A stretch of DNA of 9,754 nucleotides from contig CALCUQ010000407.1 of the NCBI GenBank assembly GCA_937906795.1, forward strand, positions 1 to 9,754. The letters run 5' to 3'. Both the position numbers and the translations under genes were made by a program. Under the pieces are notes generated by a model. The model was not told the origin of the DNA. It did not search any database and was given only the letters and a program-made list of their open reading frames with translations. This document shows positions 1 to 6,854 of the stretch, piece by piece. The stretch comes from an uncultured Bacteroidales bacterium. Its GTDB lineage: Bacteria > Bacteroidota > Bacteroidia > Bacteroidales > UBA932. Numbering within the stretch: position 1 is the first letter of the stretch; every line of letters starts with the position of its first letter.

Positions 1-796
1 CTTGAACTTTAATGTTCTTTTTCTCTTTCTCTAACTCAGCTTTAGTTGCAGTGTGAGCATCTTGCTCTTGAGCAAGCAACTCTTTGTATTTCTTAATGTC
101 ACCATCAGCAGCAGCCAAAAGAGCAGTGTTAGTAACTTTAACAAATTTCTTACCACCAAAGTAATAAGTTAGACCTGCAGTAAGTGCGAAGTTACCGTCA
201 GCGCTTGAGCAGCTGTAATCACCAAATGGAGATTGGCTAACCTCACCTCTTGCCTCAACATAAATATCAAAGAATTTGCTAACATTGAATTTACCACCTA
301 GACCAACAGTACCACCTACCAAAGCAGCAGTTTTTCTCTCGCCAGCCATAGTAGCTTTTGTAATTGTTAGGCTTGGACCCATAAATGCGTATGCATCAAA
401 AACTCTCTCAGGATTGTAACCAGAAATAGCATTTGAAATGTTGAACATAGCATCTGCTCTTAGAGCACCATATTTTTGTTTAATGTTAACAAAGTCACCG
501 TTATCACCATTGATATAATCTGAATTCAATTTGGTGTTAAGGATAGAACCTTGTAATCTAACACCCCATACAGGGTTGATTAGTTTTCCAACAGATAGTT
601 GGAATTGACCTGTTATAGCTTTACCAAAGCCATAATCACTGTTATCAGGGTTAACGCAGAATTGCATACCGCCTCCTAAACTTACAAAGAAGTTATGGCT
701 GCCTTTCTCTGCATACCATCTATCTTTGTTACCAGCATTAGCAATAGTAGCCAAACCTAATAAAACTACTGATAAGATGATTAATTTATTTTTCAT
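1..796 (-). CDS. OmpA-family outer membrane protein, N-terminal part (3' end cut by window edge)
   Basis: 265 codons are visible and the frame is still open at base 1. The protein starts MKNKLIILSV and has a signal peptide that probably ends at ANA (residues 19-21). Residues about 22-217 alternate in beta-barrel fashion, with typical strands such as FFVSLGGGMQF near the start and LTAGLTYYFGG at the end. A charged, Lys/Glu/Gln-rich stretch follows (about 230-265, including KYKELLAQEQ and KAELEKEKK) that looks like a coiled-coil linker. This layout fits the Bacteroidota OmpA-like porins, in which a small barrel is followed by a periplasmic peptidoglycan-binding OmpA domain. That domain would lie beyond the window, so the family call is an inference from the barrel and linker. 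The ATG at 796 is chosen because the signal peptide follows at once. The gene lies 34 bp after the YjbH N-half gene and may also have its own promoter at 837-868. Confidence 0.8.
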   Translation of the reverse strand, partial: MKNKLIILSVVLLGLATIANAGNKDRWYAEKGSHNFFVSLGGGMQFCVNPDNSDYGFGKAITGQFQLSVGKLINPVWGVRLQGSILNTKLNSDYINGDNGDFVNIKQKYGALRADAMFNISNAISGYNPERVFDAYAFMGPSLTITKATMAGERKTAALVGGTVGLGGKFNVSKFFDIYVEARGEVSQSPFGDYSCSSADGNFALTAGLTYYFGGKKFVKVTNTALLAAADGDIKKYKELLAQEQDAHTATKAELEKEKKNIKVQ

Positions 797-830
797 TTTC
801 TGTTTTATTTAAAAATTGTGTTTTGGGAGT

Positions 831-1589
831 TTACTTCAAATGTACCTTGTAAGTAAGACCTCCCGAAAAATACTTACAACTTTGTAATTGAACTTGAGCA
901 TGTAACTGGTTAAACAATTCGTATGTTGCACCAATTGAGAAATCTCTACTGTCATATTCTGCAATAAATCTCAATTGAGGAGCAAAAGATGGATTATAAG
1001 TCAATCCTATTGCCAAACCATTATAATGGTAACTTATTCTGTTATTGTAGAGATATGCAAGGTGAACACCCAATCTTTCTGAACCTAACCTGAAATGCTT
1101 GGTTGCAGCTACATAAAATCTACAAAAATATCCATTACCACTGGCCGATGCCACCTGTCCATCACCACTTTCGGTATAAGGATCGGAAGTTCCAACCACA
1201 ATAGCAGGCATCCACTTCCAATATTTTCCCTCCTCAATAAGTCTTAACCTGAACGAAAAATATCTGTCCTGGTTAGTAAATTTCTCACCATCCACTTTCC
1301 AATCAATTCCTATAGTCTTGGCCTTGAACATTGTTGCAGTATATGCAACCTCAAGGAAAGGAAAGATTGTTACGTTCAAATAATAATTATAAGTACCGTA
1401 TGTCCATGGATTTGGAGTTATCTTTTTATGGAGAAAATTTCCACCAACCATAAAGGTTTTGTCATCTTGCATCTCAGCCGACGGCATGTGAAGCAACCCG
1501 GTGGTTCCATATGTCAACTGAGCAAAAAGCGCAAAGTTGCAGCAAAGGAAAATACCAAGAAGTATTGTCTTTTTTATCACTTTATGCAT
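831..1589 (-). CDS. YjbH-like outer membrane protein, N-terminal barrel half
   Basis: 252 aa. It has a signal peptide (KKTILLGIFLCCNFALFA, cleavage probably after A23). The mature protein opens with GTTGLLHMPSAEM (28-40), which matches the conserved start of YjbH/GfcD (in E. coli YjbH, GVGLLQTPTARM). Then come amphipathic strands such as FPFLEVAYT and a final IGATYELFNQL...FSGGLTYKVHLK. That resembles the point where the first barrel of E. coli YjbH ends. YjbH is about 700 aa; this protein covers only its first 300 residues or so. The missing second half appears to be the 420-aa protein encoded at 2595-3857 in the same operon. YjbH/GfcD are outer-membrane proteins tied to exopolysaccharide or group 4 capsule production; the exact role here is not known. 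The start ATG at 1589 lies 42 bp after the lipoprotein stop, with no Shine-Dalgarno sequence. The homology is from memory of the family, not from a search. Confidence 0.8.
   Translation of the reverse strand: MHKVIKKTILLGIFLCCNFALFAQLTYGTTGLLHMPSAEMQDDKTFMVGGNFLHKKITPNPWTYGTYNYYLNVTIFPFLEVAYTATMFKAKTIGIDWKVDGEKFTNQDRYFSFRLRLIEEGKYWKWMPAIVVGTSDPYTESGDGQVASASGNGYFCRFYVAATKHFRLGSERLGVHLAYLYNNRISYHYNGLAIGLTYNPSFAPQLRFIAEYDSRDFSIGATYELFNQLHAQVQLQSCKYFSGGLTYKVHLK
837..868 (-). promoter_or_regulatory. Candidate Bacteroidota promoter for the OmpA-like gene
   Basis: On the minus strand a TACATTTG box (837-844) matches the Bacteroidota -7 consensus TAnnTTTG. A TTTC (865-868) lies exactly 20 nt upstream, one mismatch from the -33 TTTG. 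It overlaps the last codons of the upstream gene and would start an mRNA with a leader of roughly 35 nt before the ATG at 796. A 9-bp inverted repeat lies across it. The match could be chance, because the same bases also encode protein. Confidence 0.4.
847..879. repeat. 9-bp inverted repeat within the candidate OmpA-gene promoter
   Basis: TTGTAAGTA (847-855) and TACTTACAA (871-879) are perfect reverse complements separated by 15 nt. The repeat lies in the last codons of the YjbH N-half gene and spans the region between the candidate -33 and -7 boxes. Confidence 0.85.
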
Positions 1590-1631
1590 TTTACAACAGT
1601 TTTAAAGATAACTAAATTGCTAATTCATTAA

Positions 1632-2570
1632 TTACTCAGCGTCACCAGCTCCACCACCAGCGTTTGAACCACCATGATTATCGTGACCATCGTGAGAATC
1701 ATGAGAGTCATGAGAGTCGTGAGAATCATTACCGTAAACTAGAGAGATAACTGATTTAAGCTCCTCTAGAGTATAGCATGAATATAAAACGCCATCGTAA
1801 CTGTAATCATATACGTTAGCCTCAAAGATGTGTTTTACATCGTAACCGATAACAGTTTTACCAGGGAATTTGAACTCTTGGTAAGCAGCTGTTGTATCCC
1901 ACTCCTCAAAAGATGCACCTGAGAAAGGAAGACCTTTAGCAACTGATAGACATCTTGCTAGGTAAGCCTCAACATCAAGAGCTTTAACCTCTGAATATTG
2001 CATAATGAAACCAGTGTGAACATCATACTTAACCTCGCACTCATCCTCAACTGGAGTAACATCGTATGGTTTAACGATTACTAGGTTACCCTCCTCTACC
2101 TCAGCGTCAGCAGGAGTACCAAAAATTTGAGCAGCATCATCAGCATCAGCTAGAGAAATTTTCTCATGGTGAGATGGTTGGATAACAGCAATACCATCAG
2201 CATTGAACAAAGCTACATCAGCTCTGTTAACACTAACTTGACCATCTGGAACTGCTACAACAATAATCTCTCTTGTAACATCAATATAACCAGGAGCAGT
2301 AGCTGTTAGAGTATAAGTACCTGGGTTATCAATTTTGAAATTGAATGAAGAACCAGTTTGTTTAGCACCGTTTACAGAAACAGTACCTGAAATTGGTTGA
2401 GAAGTAGCTCCATCATAAAGAGAACCTACTAGATAATAAGCTGCAGGTGTTGGCTCTTCTGGAATAACAACTGGTGCTTTCTCGTAGCAAGCTGTTAAAA
2501 GAGTAGAGCAAACTGCAATGGCAAGCACAACTTTTGCGCTAAAACCAGACAATAATTTTTTCATTTGCAT
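1632..2570 (-). CDS. Uncharacterised lipoprotein with Ig/carboxypeptidase-regulatory-like domain and His/Asp-rich tail
   Basis: 312 aa. A basic N-terminus and hydrophobic stretch lead to the lipobox LTAC (25-28), so Cys28 should be lipidated. A short Pro/Glu-rich spacer follows (32-42). Residues about 45-122 have the pattern of a carboxypeptidase-regulatory or Ig-like beta sandwich: YYLVGSLYDGATSQPISG, then GTYTLTATAPGYIDVTREI. The middle (125-280) is not recognised. The C-terminus carries SHD four times, then GHD and NH (283-299), followed by a Gly/Ala-rich end. It may belong to one of the Bacteroidales domains of unknown function such as DUF3869, which I could not check. There is no obvious acidic surface-export signal after Cys28 (CYEKAPVV), so its side of the membrane is open. 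The gene lies 24 bp after the YjbH C-half gene and 42 bp before the N-half gene, suggesting a shared job. ATG at 2564 (MKKLLSGF) is an equally good start. Confidence 0.85.
   Translation of the reverse strand: MQMKKLLSGFSAKVVLAIAVCSTLLTACYEKAPVVIPEEPTPAAYYLVGSLYDGATSQPISGTVSVNGAKQTGSSFNFKIDNPGTYTLTATAPGYIDVTREIIVVAVPDGQVSVNRADVALFNADGIAVIQPSHHEKISLADADDAAQIFGTPADAEVEEGNLVIVKPYDVTPVEDECEVKYDVHTGFIMQYSEVKALDVEAYLARCLSVAKGLPFSGASFEEWDTTAAYQEFKFPGKTVIGYDVKHIFEANVYDYSYDGVLYSCYTLEELKSVISLVYGNDSHDSHDSHDSHDGHDNHGGSNAGGGAGDAE
1674..1724 (-). repeat. Short in-frame tandem repeat encoding (S/G/N)HD units
   Basis: An imperfect 9-bp repeat, GAT TCT CAC or GAC TCT CAT on the minus strand, occurs about five times. 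It encodes SHD x4, GHD and NH at residues 283-299 of the lipoprotein. Six His residues fall at every third position. Nine-base units can gain or lose copies by slippage without breaking the frame. Confidence 0.8.
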
Positions 2571-2594
2571 TTAATTTAAATTAACGTTTATAAT

Positions 2595-3857
2595 CTAAAA
2601 ATTTAATAATTGCTGTTTTATAAATAAAGGATTAAACCTGTTATCTTCTGCTATATTGTTTGATGGTTGGGATTTGAATCCTTTTCCATACACAAATTCA
2701 TTTCCTGCGTTATACGCAAATCCCATGTTCCTACTAGGCAACACTCTAGGGATATGTTTTGTTCGCTTGTATCTGTAAGGAGGCAGATTCACCTGGAATC
2801 TAAAACCACCATTAATACCATCATTTCCTGCATGTTGGACTATCATTCCATACAGGCCGATAGAACAATATTTAAAGTGTCTTATCACATCCAGCCTTCC
2901 ACCAAATTCTCCCAACAGATATCTCTCTGCATGCAACGCCACTTGTGTATTGTATTTAGCCCAATAATATCCACCTCCTATTGAGAAAGTGAATCTCATA
3001 TCCTTAGTAGTACAACCATATTTGAACGGATGAATATTTTCACCGTTCTTGAACTCTCCCCACATACCATAACCTGTGTAGCTTAGTCTTGCATCCAGAT
3101 AAAATCTTTCATTTTTAAAATGATAATCTGCATCAAGATCTACACCCCATCTGTTGTTGTTAAAAAATCCCACAGTACCTGTAACAAAAATATTATATGG
3201 CAACCTGAATGACTGTGACAAGGCAATTATACCAGGTCTGACAGATTCATACTTGTAACCATAATCGGTATATACAGGTACCACAAGTTGGGCTGTCAAC
3301 TTACTTCCCTTCCATAAAGAAACCTCTACAGCAGGTGACAAGTTAATCAAAAACTCATACATCCTTGAGATCTTGATGTTTCTAAAACTGAACTCAGGAT
3401 ATACAACAACATCTACCTTAAACAAGGAGCTGTTTTTCTTTTTCTGTTTTTTTACAAGTTCCCAACTCTCGCCCAGATCATAACTCACATCCCAATCTGA
3501 ACGTTTTATCTCCACAGCCTCATTAGTTTTGGCTTTAACGCCGCAATATAGTGAAATTTTTGGCACGTTGTTATCCAAAACAATCAATCTACATCCTTTT
3601 CCCTCTGGCATACCATTTTTCTGAATCAGATCAATAGCCTTGCCAATACCAACACCATTCAATCTGTATGCAATATTCTCTACAACGTAAACCCTTTCAT
3701 TATCATCTTCTCCCCAACATACATTTTCAAACCCCATTGTTACTAAAGAATCGGTAACAATCTCTGCATTCTGGCAAAAACCAGCAAATGGGAACAACAC
3801 AAATGCGAGTGCCATTAAAACACTCTTACATCTTGATTTCCAACTTTTTCTACTCAT
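2595..3857 (-). CDS. YjbH-like outer membrane protein, middle domain plus C-terminal barrel half
   Basis: 420 aa. It has a signal peptide (basic MSRKSWKSRCK, hydrophobic core to about residue 28, cleavage probably before Q29). Residues 55-110 (YVVENIAYRLNGVGIGKAID, then CRLIVLDNNVPKISLYC) match in order the periplasmic middle segment of E. coli YjbH. Residues 145-362 are barrel strands. RWGVDLDADYHF (236-247) and YLLGEFGGRLDVIRHF (313-328) correspond to YjbH FGLDANYV and YLAGDKGGTLEIAKRF. A tail of about 58 residues rich in Arg, Asn and aromatics follows the barrel and ends in Phe. The N-terminal YjbH barrel is absent here and is encoded two genes downstream. It is the first gene after a strong promoter (3889-3920), and the lipoprotein gene follows 24 bp later. 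Family assignment rests on remembered motifs; exopolysaccharide-related export is the family role and is inferred here. Confidence 0.8.
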   Translation of the reverse strand: MSRKSWKSRCKSVLMALAFVLFPFAGFCQNAEIVTDSLVTMGFENVCWGEDDNERVYVVENIAYRLNGVGIGKAIDLIQKNGMPEGKGCRLIVLDNNVPKISLYCGVKAKTNEAVEIKRSDWDVSYDLGESWELVKKQKKKNSSLFKVDVVVYPEFSFRNIKISRMYEFLINLSPAVEVSLWKGSKLTAQLVVPVYTDYGYKYESVRPGIIALSQSFRLPYNIFVTGTVGFFNNNRWGVDLDADYHFKNERFYLDARLSYTGYGMWGEFKNGENIHPFKYGCTTKDMRFTFSIGGGYYWAKYNTQVALHAERYLLGEFGGRLDVIRHFKYCSIGLYGMIVQHAGNDGINGGFRFQVNLPPYRYKRTKHIPRVLPSRNMGFAYNAGNEFVYGKGFKSQPSNNIAEDNRFNPLFIKQQLLNF

Positions 3858-3888
3858 TTTTGCCTACTTTACCAATTAAAAATTGCAG

Positions 3889-3920
3889 CAAAAGTATATA
3901 TTTTTTACTTATTATACAAA
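3889..3920 (-). promoter_or_regulatory. Bacteroidota-type promoter for the split-YjbH operon
   Basis: On the minus strand TTTG (3917-3920), exactly 20 nt, then TACTTTTG (3889-3896). This is a perfect match to the Bacteroidota housekeeping sigma consensus TTTG-N19-21-TAnnTTTG. It lies about 30 bp upstream of the ATG at 3857 and is the only full match I found by eye. Confidence 0.75.
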
Positions 3921-4032
3921 TAAATGTAACTATATAAGAAATAAATGAATAATAATACCAAGTACACAATACTACAAAACAATGTCATTTCAATAAAATA
4001 AACCATGTCTGTGAATGGAAGGTTGGGATATA
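3921..4032. other. AT-rich intergenic stretch without recognised content
   Basis: This lies between the operon promoter and the fumarase terminator. I see no gene, RNA or repeat in it. Confidence 0.6.
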
Positions 4033-4070
4033 TAAAAGCAAGAGAGTGACCTTTTGGTCACCCCCCTTGC
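4033..4070 (-). terminator. Rho-independent terminator downstream of the fumarase gene
   Basis: On the minus strand, GCAAG-(G-rich)-GTGACC, loop AAAA, GGTCAC-TCTCTTGC, then TTTTATAT. The inner six pairs are perfect. The outer arm GCAAG/CTTGC pairs through G-T wobbles and one bulged G, giving about 14 to 15 pairs. It begins about 22 bp after the fumarase stop codon and separates the two operons. Confidence 0.85.
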
Positions 4071-4091
4071 CTTTATACTATAATAATATAG

Positions 4092-5720
4092 TTAGTCTTT
4101 GCAACAAATTGGTCTTATTTGAGTAAAGAAATCATTTCCTTTGTCATCTACCAAAATAAATGCAGGGAAATTCTCTACCTCAATTTTCCAAATTGCCTCC
4201 ATTCCAAGTTCTGGATATTCAACACACTCTACACTCTTAATGTTTTCTTTAGCCAATATTGCAGCTGGGCCACCAATACTACCTAAATAGAAACCACCAT
4301 GTTTGTGGCAAGCATCTGTAACCTGTTGGCTTCTGTTACCTTTAGCAATCATAATTTTGCTACCACCATTAGCCTGGAACAACTCTACATAACTGTCCAT
4401 TCTACCTGCTGTAGTTGGGCCAAATGAACCGCTGGCCATACCTTTAGGAGTTTTTGCAGGGCCTGCATAGTAAATAGGATGGTTCTTTATGTATTCAGGA
4501 AGACCTTCACCTTTGTCAATTCTCTCTTTTAATTTTGCGTGGGCAATATCTCTACCTACTATAATTGTTCCGTTCAACAACAGGAATGTTGAAACAGGAT
4601 ATTGGCTAAGTTGTGCCAAAACCTCATCAATAGGACGGTTAAGATCCACTTTCACCCCATTTGCCAAAGCTGAGCCAGACAAATATTGCTCAGGAATAAG
4701 GCGTGCAGGATTTGAATCCAATGTCTCAAGCCAAATACCATCTCTGTTGATTTTTGCTTTGATGTTTCTGTCTGCACTACAGCTTACACCCATACCTACA
4801 GGGCAAGATGCACCGTGGCGAGGCAAACGGATTACTCTAATGTCGTGAGCAAAATATTTACCGCCAAATTGAGCACCAATTCCCAAACAATGAGCTGCTT
4901 TAAGCAATCTCTTCTCCATTTCAACATCTCTGAAAGCAGAACCGCTGCCACCCTCTGTTGGAAGAGCATCATAATATTTGGTTGATGCAAGTTTAACAGT
5001 CTTTAGGTTAAGTTCTGCAGAAGTACCGCCAATCACAAATGCAATATGGTATGGAGGGCAAGCCGCTGTACCTAAAGTTTTCATCTTCTCAATAAGATAT
5101 GGCTCAAGTTTGTCGGGAGTAATAAGAGCTTTAGTTTCCTGGAAAAGGTAAGTTTTGTTTGCTGAACCGCCACCTTTTGCTACAAAAAGGAATTTATACT
5201 CATCACCATCTGTTGCATACAAATCAATTTGTGCAGGAAGGTTACATCCGGTATTTTTCTCATTGTACATATCCAAAGCAATGTTTTGAGAATATCTCAA
5301 GTTATCATTTGTATATGTATCATAAACACCATGAGATAGAGCCTCCTCGTCAGAGCCGCCTGTAAATACATACTGGCCTTTCTTACCAACAATAGTAGCA
5401 GTACCTGTATCCTGACAGAATGGAAGTTGTCCTTTTGCAGCTACGTCTGCATTCATAAGCATTTGAATAGCAACTGCTTTATCATTATCACTAGCCTCTG
5501 GATCAGACAAAATCTTAGCCACCATCTGGTTATGCTCTGGTCTTAGCATAAATGAAACATCATGAAACGCCTGTCTTGCCAAGAATCTCAAGCCCTCCGG
5601 ATCTACTTTCAAAAATTCTTTATCACCAAATTTCTCTACACTAACATAATCCTTTGTTAGCAGATGATACTCTGTTGTATCTTTCCCAAGCGGGAACATT
5701 TCAACATATTTAAATTCCAT
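4092..5720 (-). CDS. fumB: Class I fumarate hydratase (iron-sulfur fumarase)
   Basis: 542 aa, the usual length for the single-chain class I enzyme. It interconverts fumarate and malate in the cytoplasm. In Bacteroidota this serves the reductive branch from oxaloacetate through malate and fumarate to succinate. The N-terminal catalytic domain (about 1-330) contains LPFCQDTGT (99-107), GTAACPPYH (217-225) and GASCPVGMGVSCSADRN (303-319). C102, C221 and C314 are the likely 4Fe-4S ligands: their spacing of 119 and 93 residues nearly equals the 119 and 94 of E. coli FumA. The C-terminal domain has KGMASGSFGPTTAGRMDSYV (427-446) and the Lys-Gly-Asn-Arg-Ser loop (460-464). The gene begins 31 bp after the prfB stop with no obvious promoter or Shine-Dalgarno sequence, so it is probably co-transcribed, and it ends in a strong terminator. 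The fumA/fumB distinction cannot be made from sequence alone; the symbol follows common usage for anaerobes. Confidence 0.95.
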   Translation of the reverse strand: MEFKYVEMFPLGKDTTEYHLLTKDYVSVEKFGDKEFLKVDPEGLRFLARQAFHDVSFMLRPEHNQMVAKILSDPEASDNDKAVAIQMLMNADVAAKGQLPFCQDTGTATIVGKKGQYVFTGGSDEEALSHGVYDTYTNDNLRYSQNIALDMYNEKNTGCNLPAQIDLYATDGDEYKFLFVAKGGGSANKTYLFQETKALITPDKLEPYLIEKMKTLGTAACPPYHIAFVIGGTSAELNLKTVKLASTKYYDALPTEGGSGSAFRDVEMEKRLLKAAHCLGIGAQFGGKYFAHDIRVIRLPRHGASCPVGMGVSCSADRNIKAKINRDGIWLETLDSNPARLIPEQYLSGSALANGVKVDLNRPIDEVLAQLSQYPVSTFLLLNGTIIVGRDIAHAKLKERIDKGEGLPEYIKNHPIYYAGPAKTPKGMASGSFGPTTAGRMDSYVELFQANGGSKIMIAKGNRSQQVTDACHKHGGFYLGSIGGPAAILAKENIKSVECVEYPELGMEAIWKIEVENFPAFILVDDKGNDFFTQIRPICCKD

Positions 5721-5751
5721 AGTTGTTAATATTAATATTGTACTTTAAATG

Positions 5752-6811
5752 TCACTTGTTTGTTGTTTCCATCAGATAACCTCTCATAAAATCATTCAAA
5801 TCCCCATCAAGCACCCCAGCAGTATCAGATGTTTCCACATTGGTACGCAAATCCTTTACCATTTTATATGGATGCAACACATAACTCCTTATCTGCGAGC
5901 CCCACTCTATCTTTTTCTTCTGCCCCTCAAGTTCGGCCTGTTTAGCCCTTTTCTTCTCCAACTCTATTTCATATAAATGAGATTTCAGAATTCTAAGGGC
6001 ATTCTGCCTGTTATCCAACTGAGACCTTGTTTCTGTATTCTCAACCACTATTCCACTTGGGATGTGTCTTACCCTCACACCGGTCTCAACTTTGTTTACA
6101 TTTTGTCCACCTGCTCCACTGGATCTGAAAGTATCCCACTCCAGATCAGACGGGTTTATTACAATTTCTATTGAATCATCAACAAGAGGATACACAAACA
6201 CAGAAGAGAATGTTGTCTGACGCTTTCCCTGGGCATTAAACGGAGAAATTCTCACAAGTCTGTGTACACCGTTCTCCGATTTAAGATAGCCATATGCAAA
6301 TTCCCCCTCAAACTCCACCGTAGCAGACTTAATGCCAGCCTCATCACCATCAATCACATCATAAACAGAGACTTTATATCCGTTTCTCTCTCCCCATCTT
6401 GTATACATTCTCAAAAGCATCATGCTCCAGTCATTACTCTCTGTACCTCCTGCACCAGAATTTATCTTTAGCAAAGCGCCCAGATTATCCCCCTCCTGTC
6501 CAAGCATACTTTTAAGTTCCAGTTCATCAAGCAATTTGTTTATTTTTTTCTCCTCTGTCTGTAATTCTTCCTGCGACGCCCCCATCTGCTCGAGCAACTG
6601 CATCTCCTCAATACAAGTGTCTATCTTGTCTATTGCCTCAACCCAGTATTTTATTCCCGACAACTTCTTTAAAAATCCCTCTGCCTGTGCCGGATTGTCC
6701 CAAAACCCCGCCTGAGAACTTATCTGCTCATCCTGTTTAACCTGTTCAACCTTTGAATCGTAGTCAAAGAGACCTCCTTAACGCATCCAGACGTTCTTTA
6801 AAATTACCCAT
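5752..6811 (-). CDS. prfB: Peptide chain release factor 2, with programmed +1 frameshift
   Basis: RF2 ends translation at UGA and UAA. The long frame downstream contains the RF2 codon-recognition tripeptide SPF (189-191; RF1 would have PAT or similar) and the catalytic GGQ (234-236, within SSGAGGQNVNKVE). The real start is ATG at 6811: 15 codons (MGNFKERLDALRRSL) lead to an in-frame TGA at 6764-6766. A +1 shift at CTT-TGA-C then enters the main frame at GAC (6763-6765), giving 352 aa. That is about 13 fewer than E. coli RF2, mostly at the N-terminus. Starting at the TTG at 6663 would remove the first 49 residues, so the joined reading (6811-6767 and 6765-5752) should be used. An upstream stop in frame (6818-6820) rules out an earlier start. 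The gene itself ends in TGA. RF2 controls its own synthesis: when it is scarce, the ribosome pauses at the TGA and shifts. It lies 43 bp after recX and 31 bp before the fumarase gene. Confidence 0.97.
6763..6778 (-). promoter_or_regulatory. prfB: prfB programmed +1 frameshift site
   Basis: The minus strand reads AGGAGG (6773-6778), TCT, CTT (6767-6769), TGA (6764-6766), C. This has the same spacing as the known E. coli site: a Shine-Dalgarno-like element, three bases, then CUU UGA C. The Leu codon slips forward one base so that GAC is read next. The protein sequence is continuous with RF2 on both sides only if this shift occurs. Confidence 0.96.
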
Positions 6812-6826
6812 ATCTCTTTAAAATTA
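6795..6826 (-). repeat. 12-bp direct repeat flanking the prfB start codon
   Basis: TAATTTTAAAGA occurs twice on the minus strand, at 6815-6826 just upstream of the ATG and at 6795-6806 within codons 3 to 6. The two copies are offset by exactly 20 bp. Confidence 0.9.
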
Positions 6827-6836
6827 TATCTTTATG

Positions 6837-6844
6837 CAAAGATA
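6837..6844 (-). promoter_or_regulatory. Possible -7 box of a prfB promoter
   Basis: TATCTTTG on the minus strand fits TAnnTTTG and lies about 25 bp upstream of the prfB ATG. No TTTG occurs at the expected -33 position, so this is weak; prfB may depend on read-through from recX. Confidence 0.25.
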
Positions 6845-6854
6845 GTAAAAAAAG

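Noticed and set aside
1681..1729. Short regular repeats as a CRISPR array or DNA satellite
   Set aside because: Units are only 9 bp, have no spacers and stay in frame within the lipoprotein gene, so they are a coding repeat.
831..3857. The two YjbH-like genes as fragments of one gene broken by a frameshift or insertion
   Set aside because: The C-terminal half is encoded upstream of the N-terminal half, each half has its own signal peptide and start, and a complete lipoprotein gene lies between them. Decay of a single gene would not give this order.
5721..5751. AT-rich palindrome (AATATTAATATT) between prfB and the fumarase gene as a terminator
   Set aside because: The stem is all A-T with no loop or T-tract, so it is too weak to stop transcription.
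5752..6663. RF2 as a 303-aa protein starting at the TTG at 6663
   Set aside because: The frame continues upstream with RF2-like sequence to the frameshift site, and the short ATG-started leader at 6811 joins it exactly. A TTG start would remove part of the conserved N-terminal domain.
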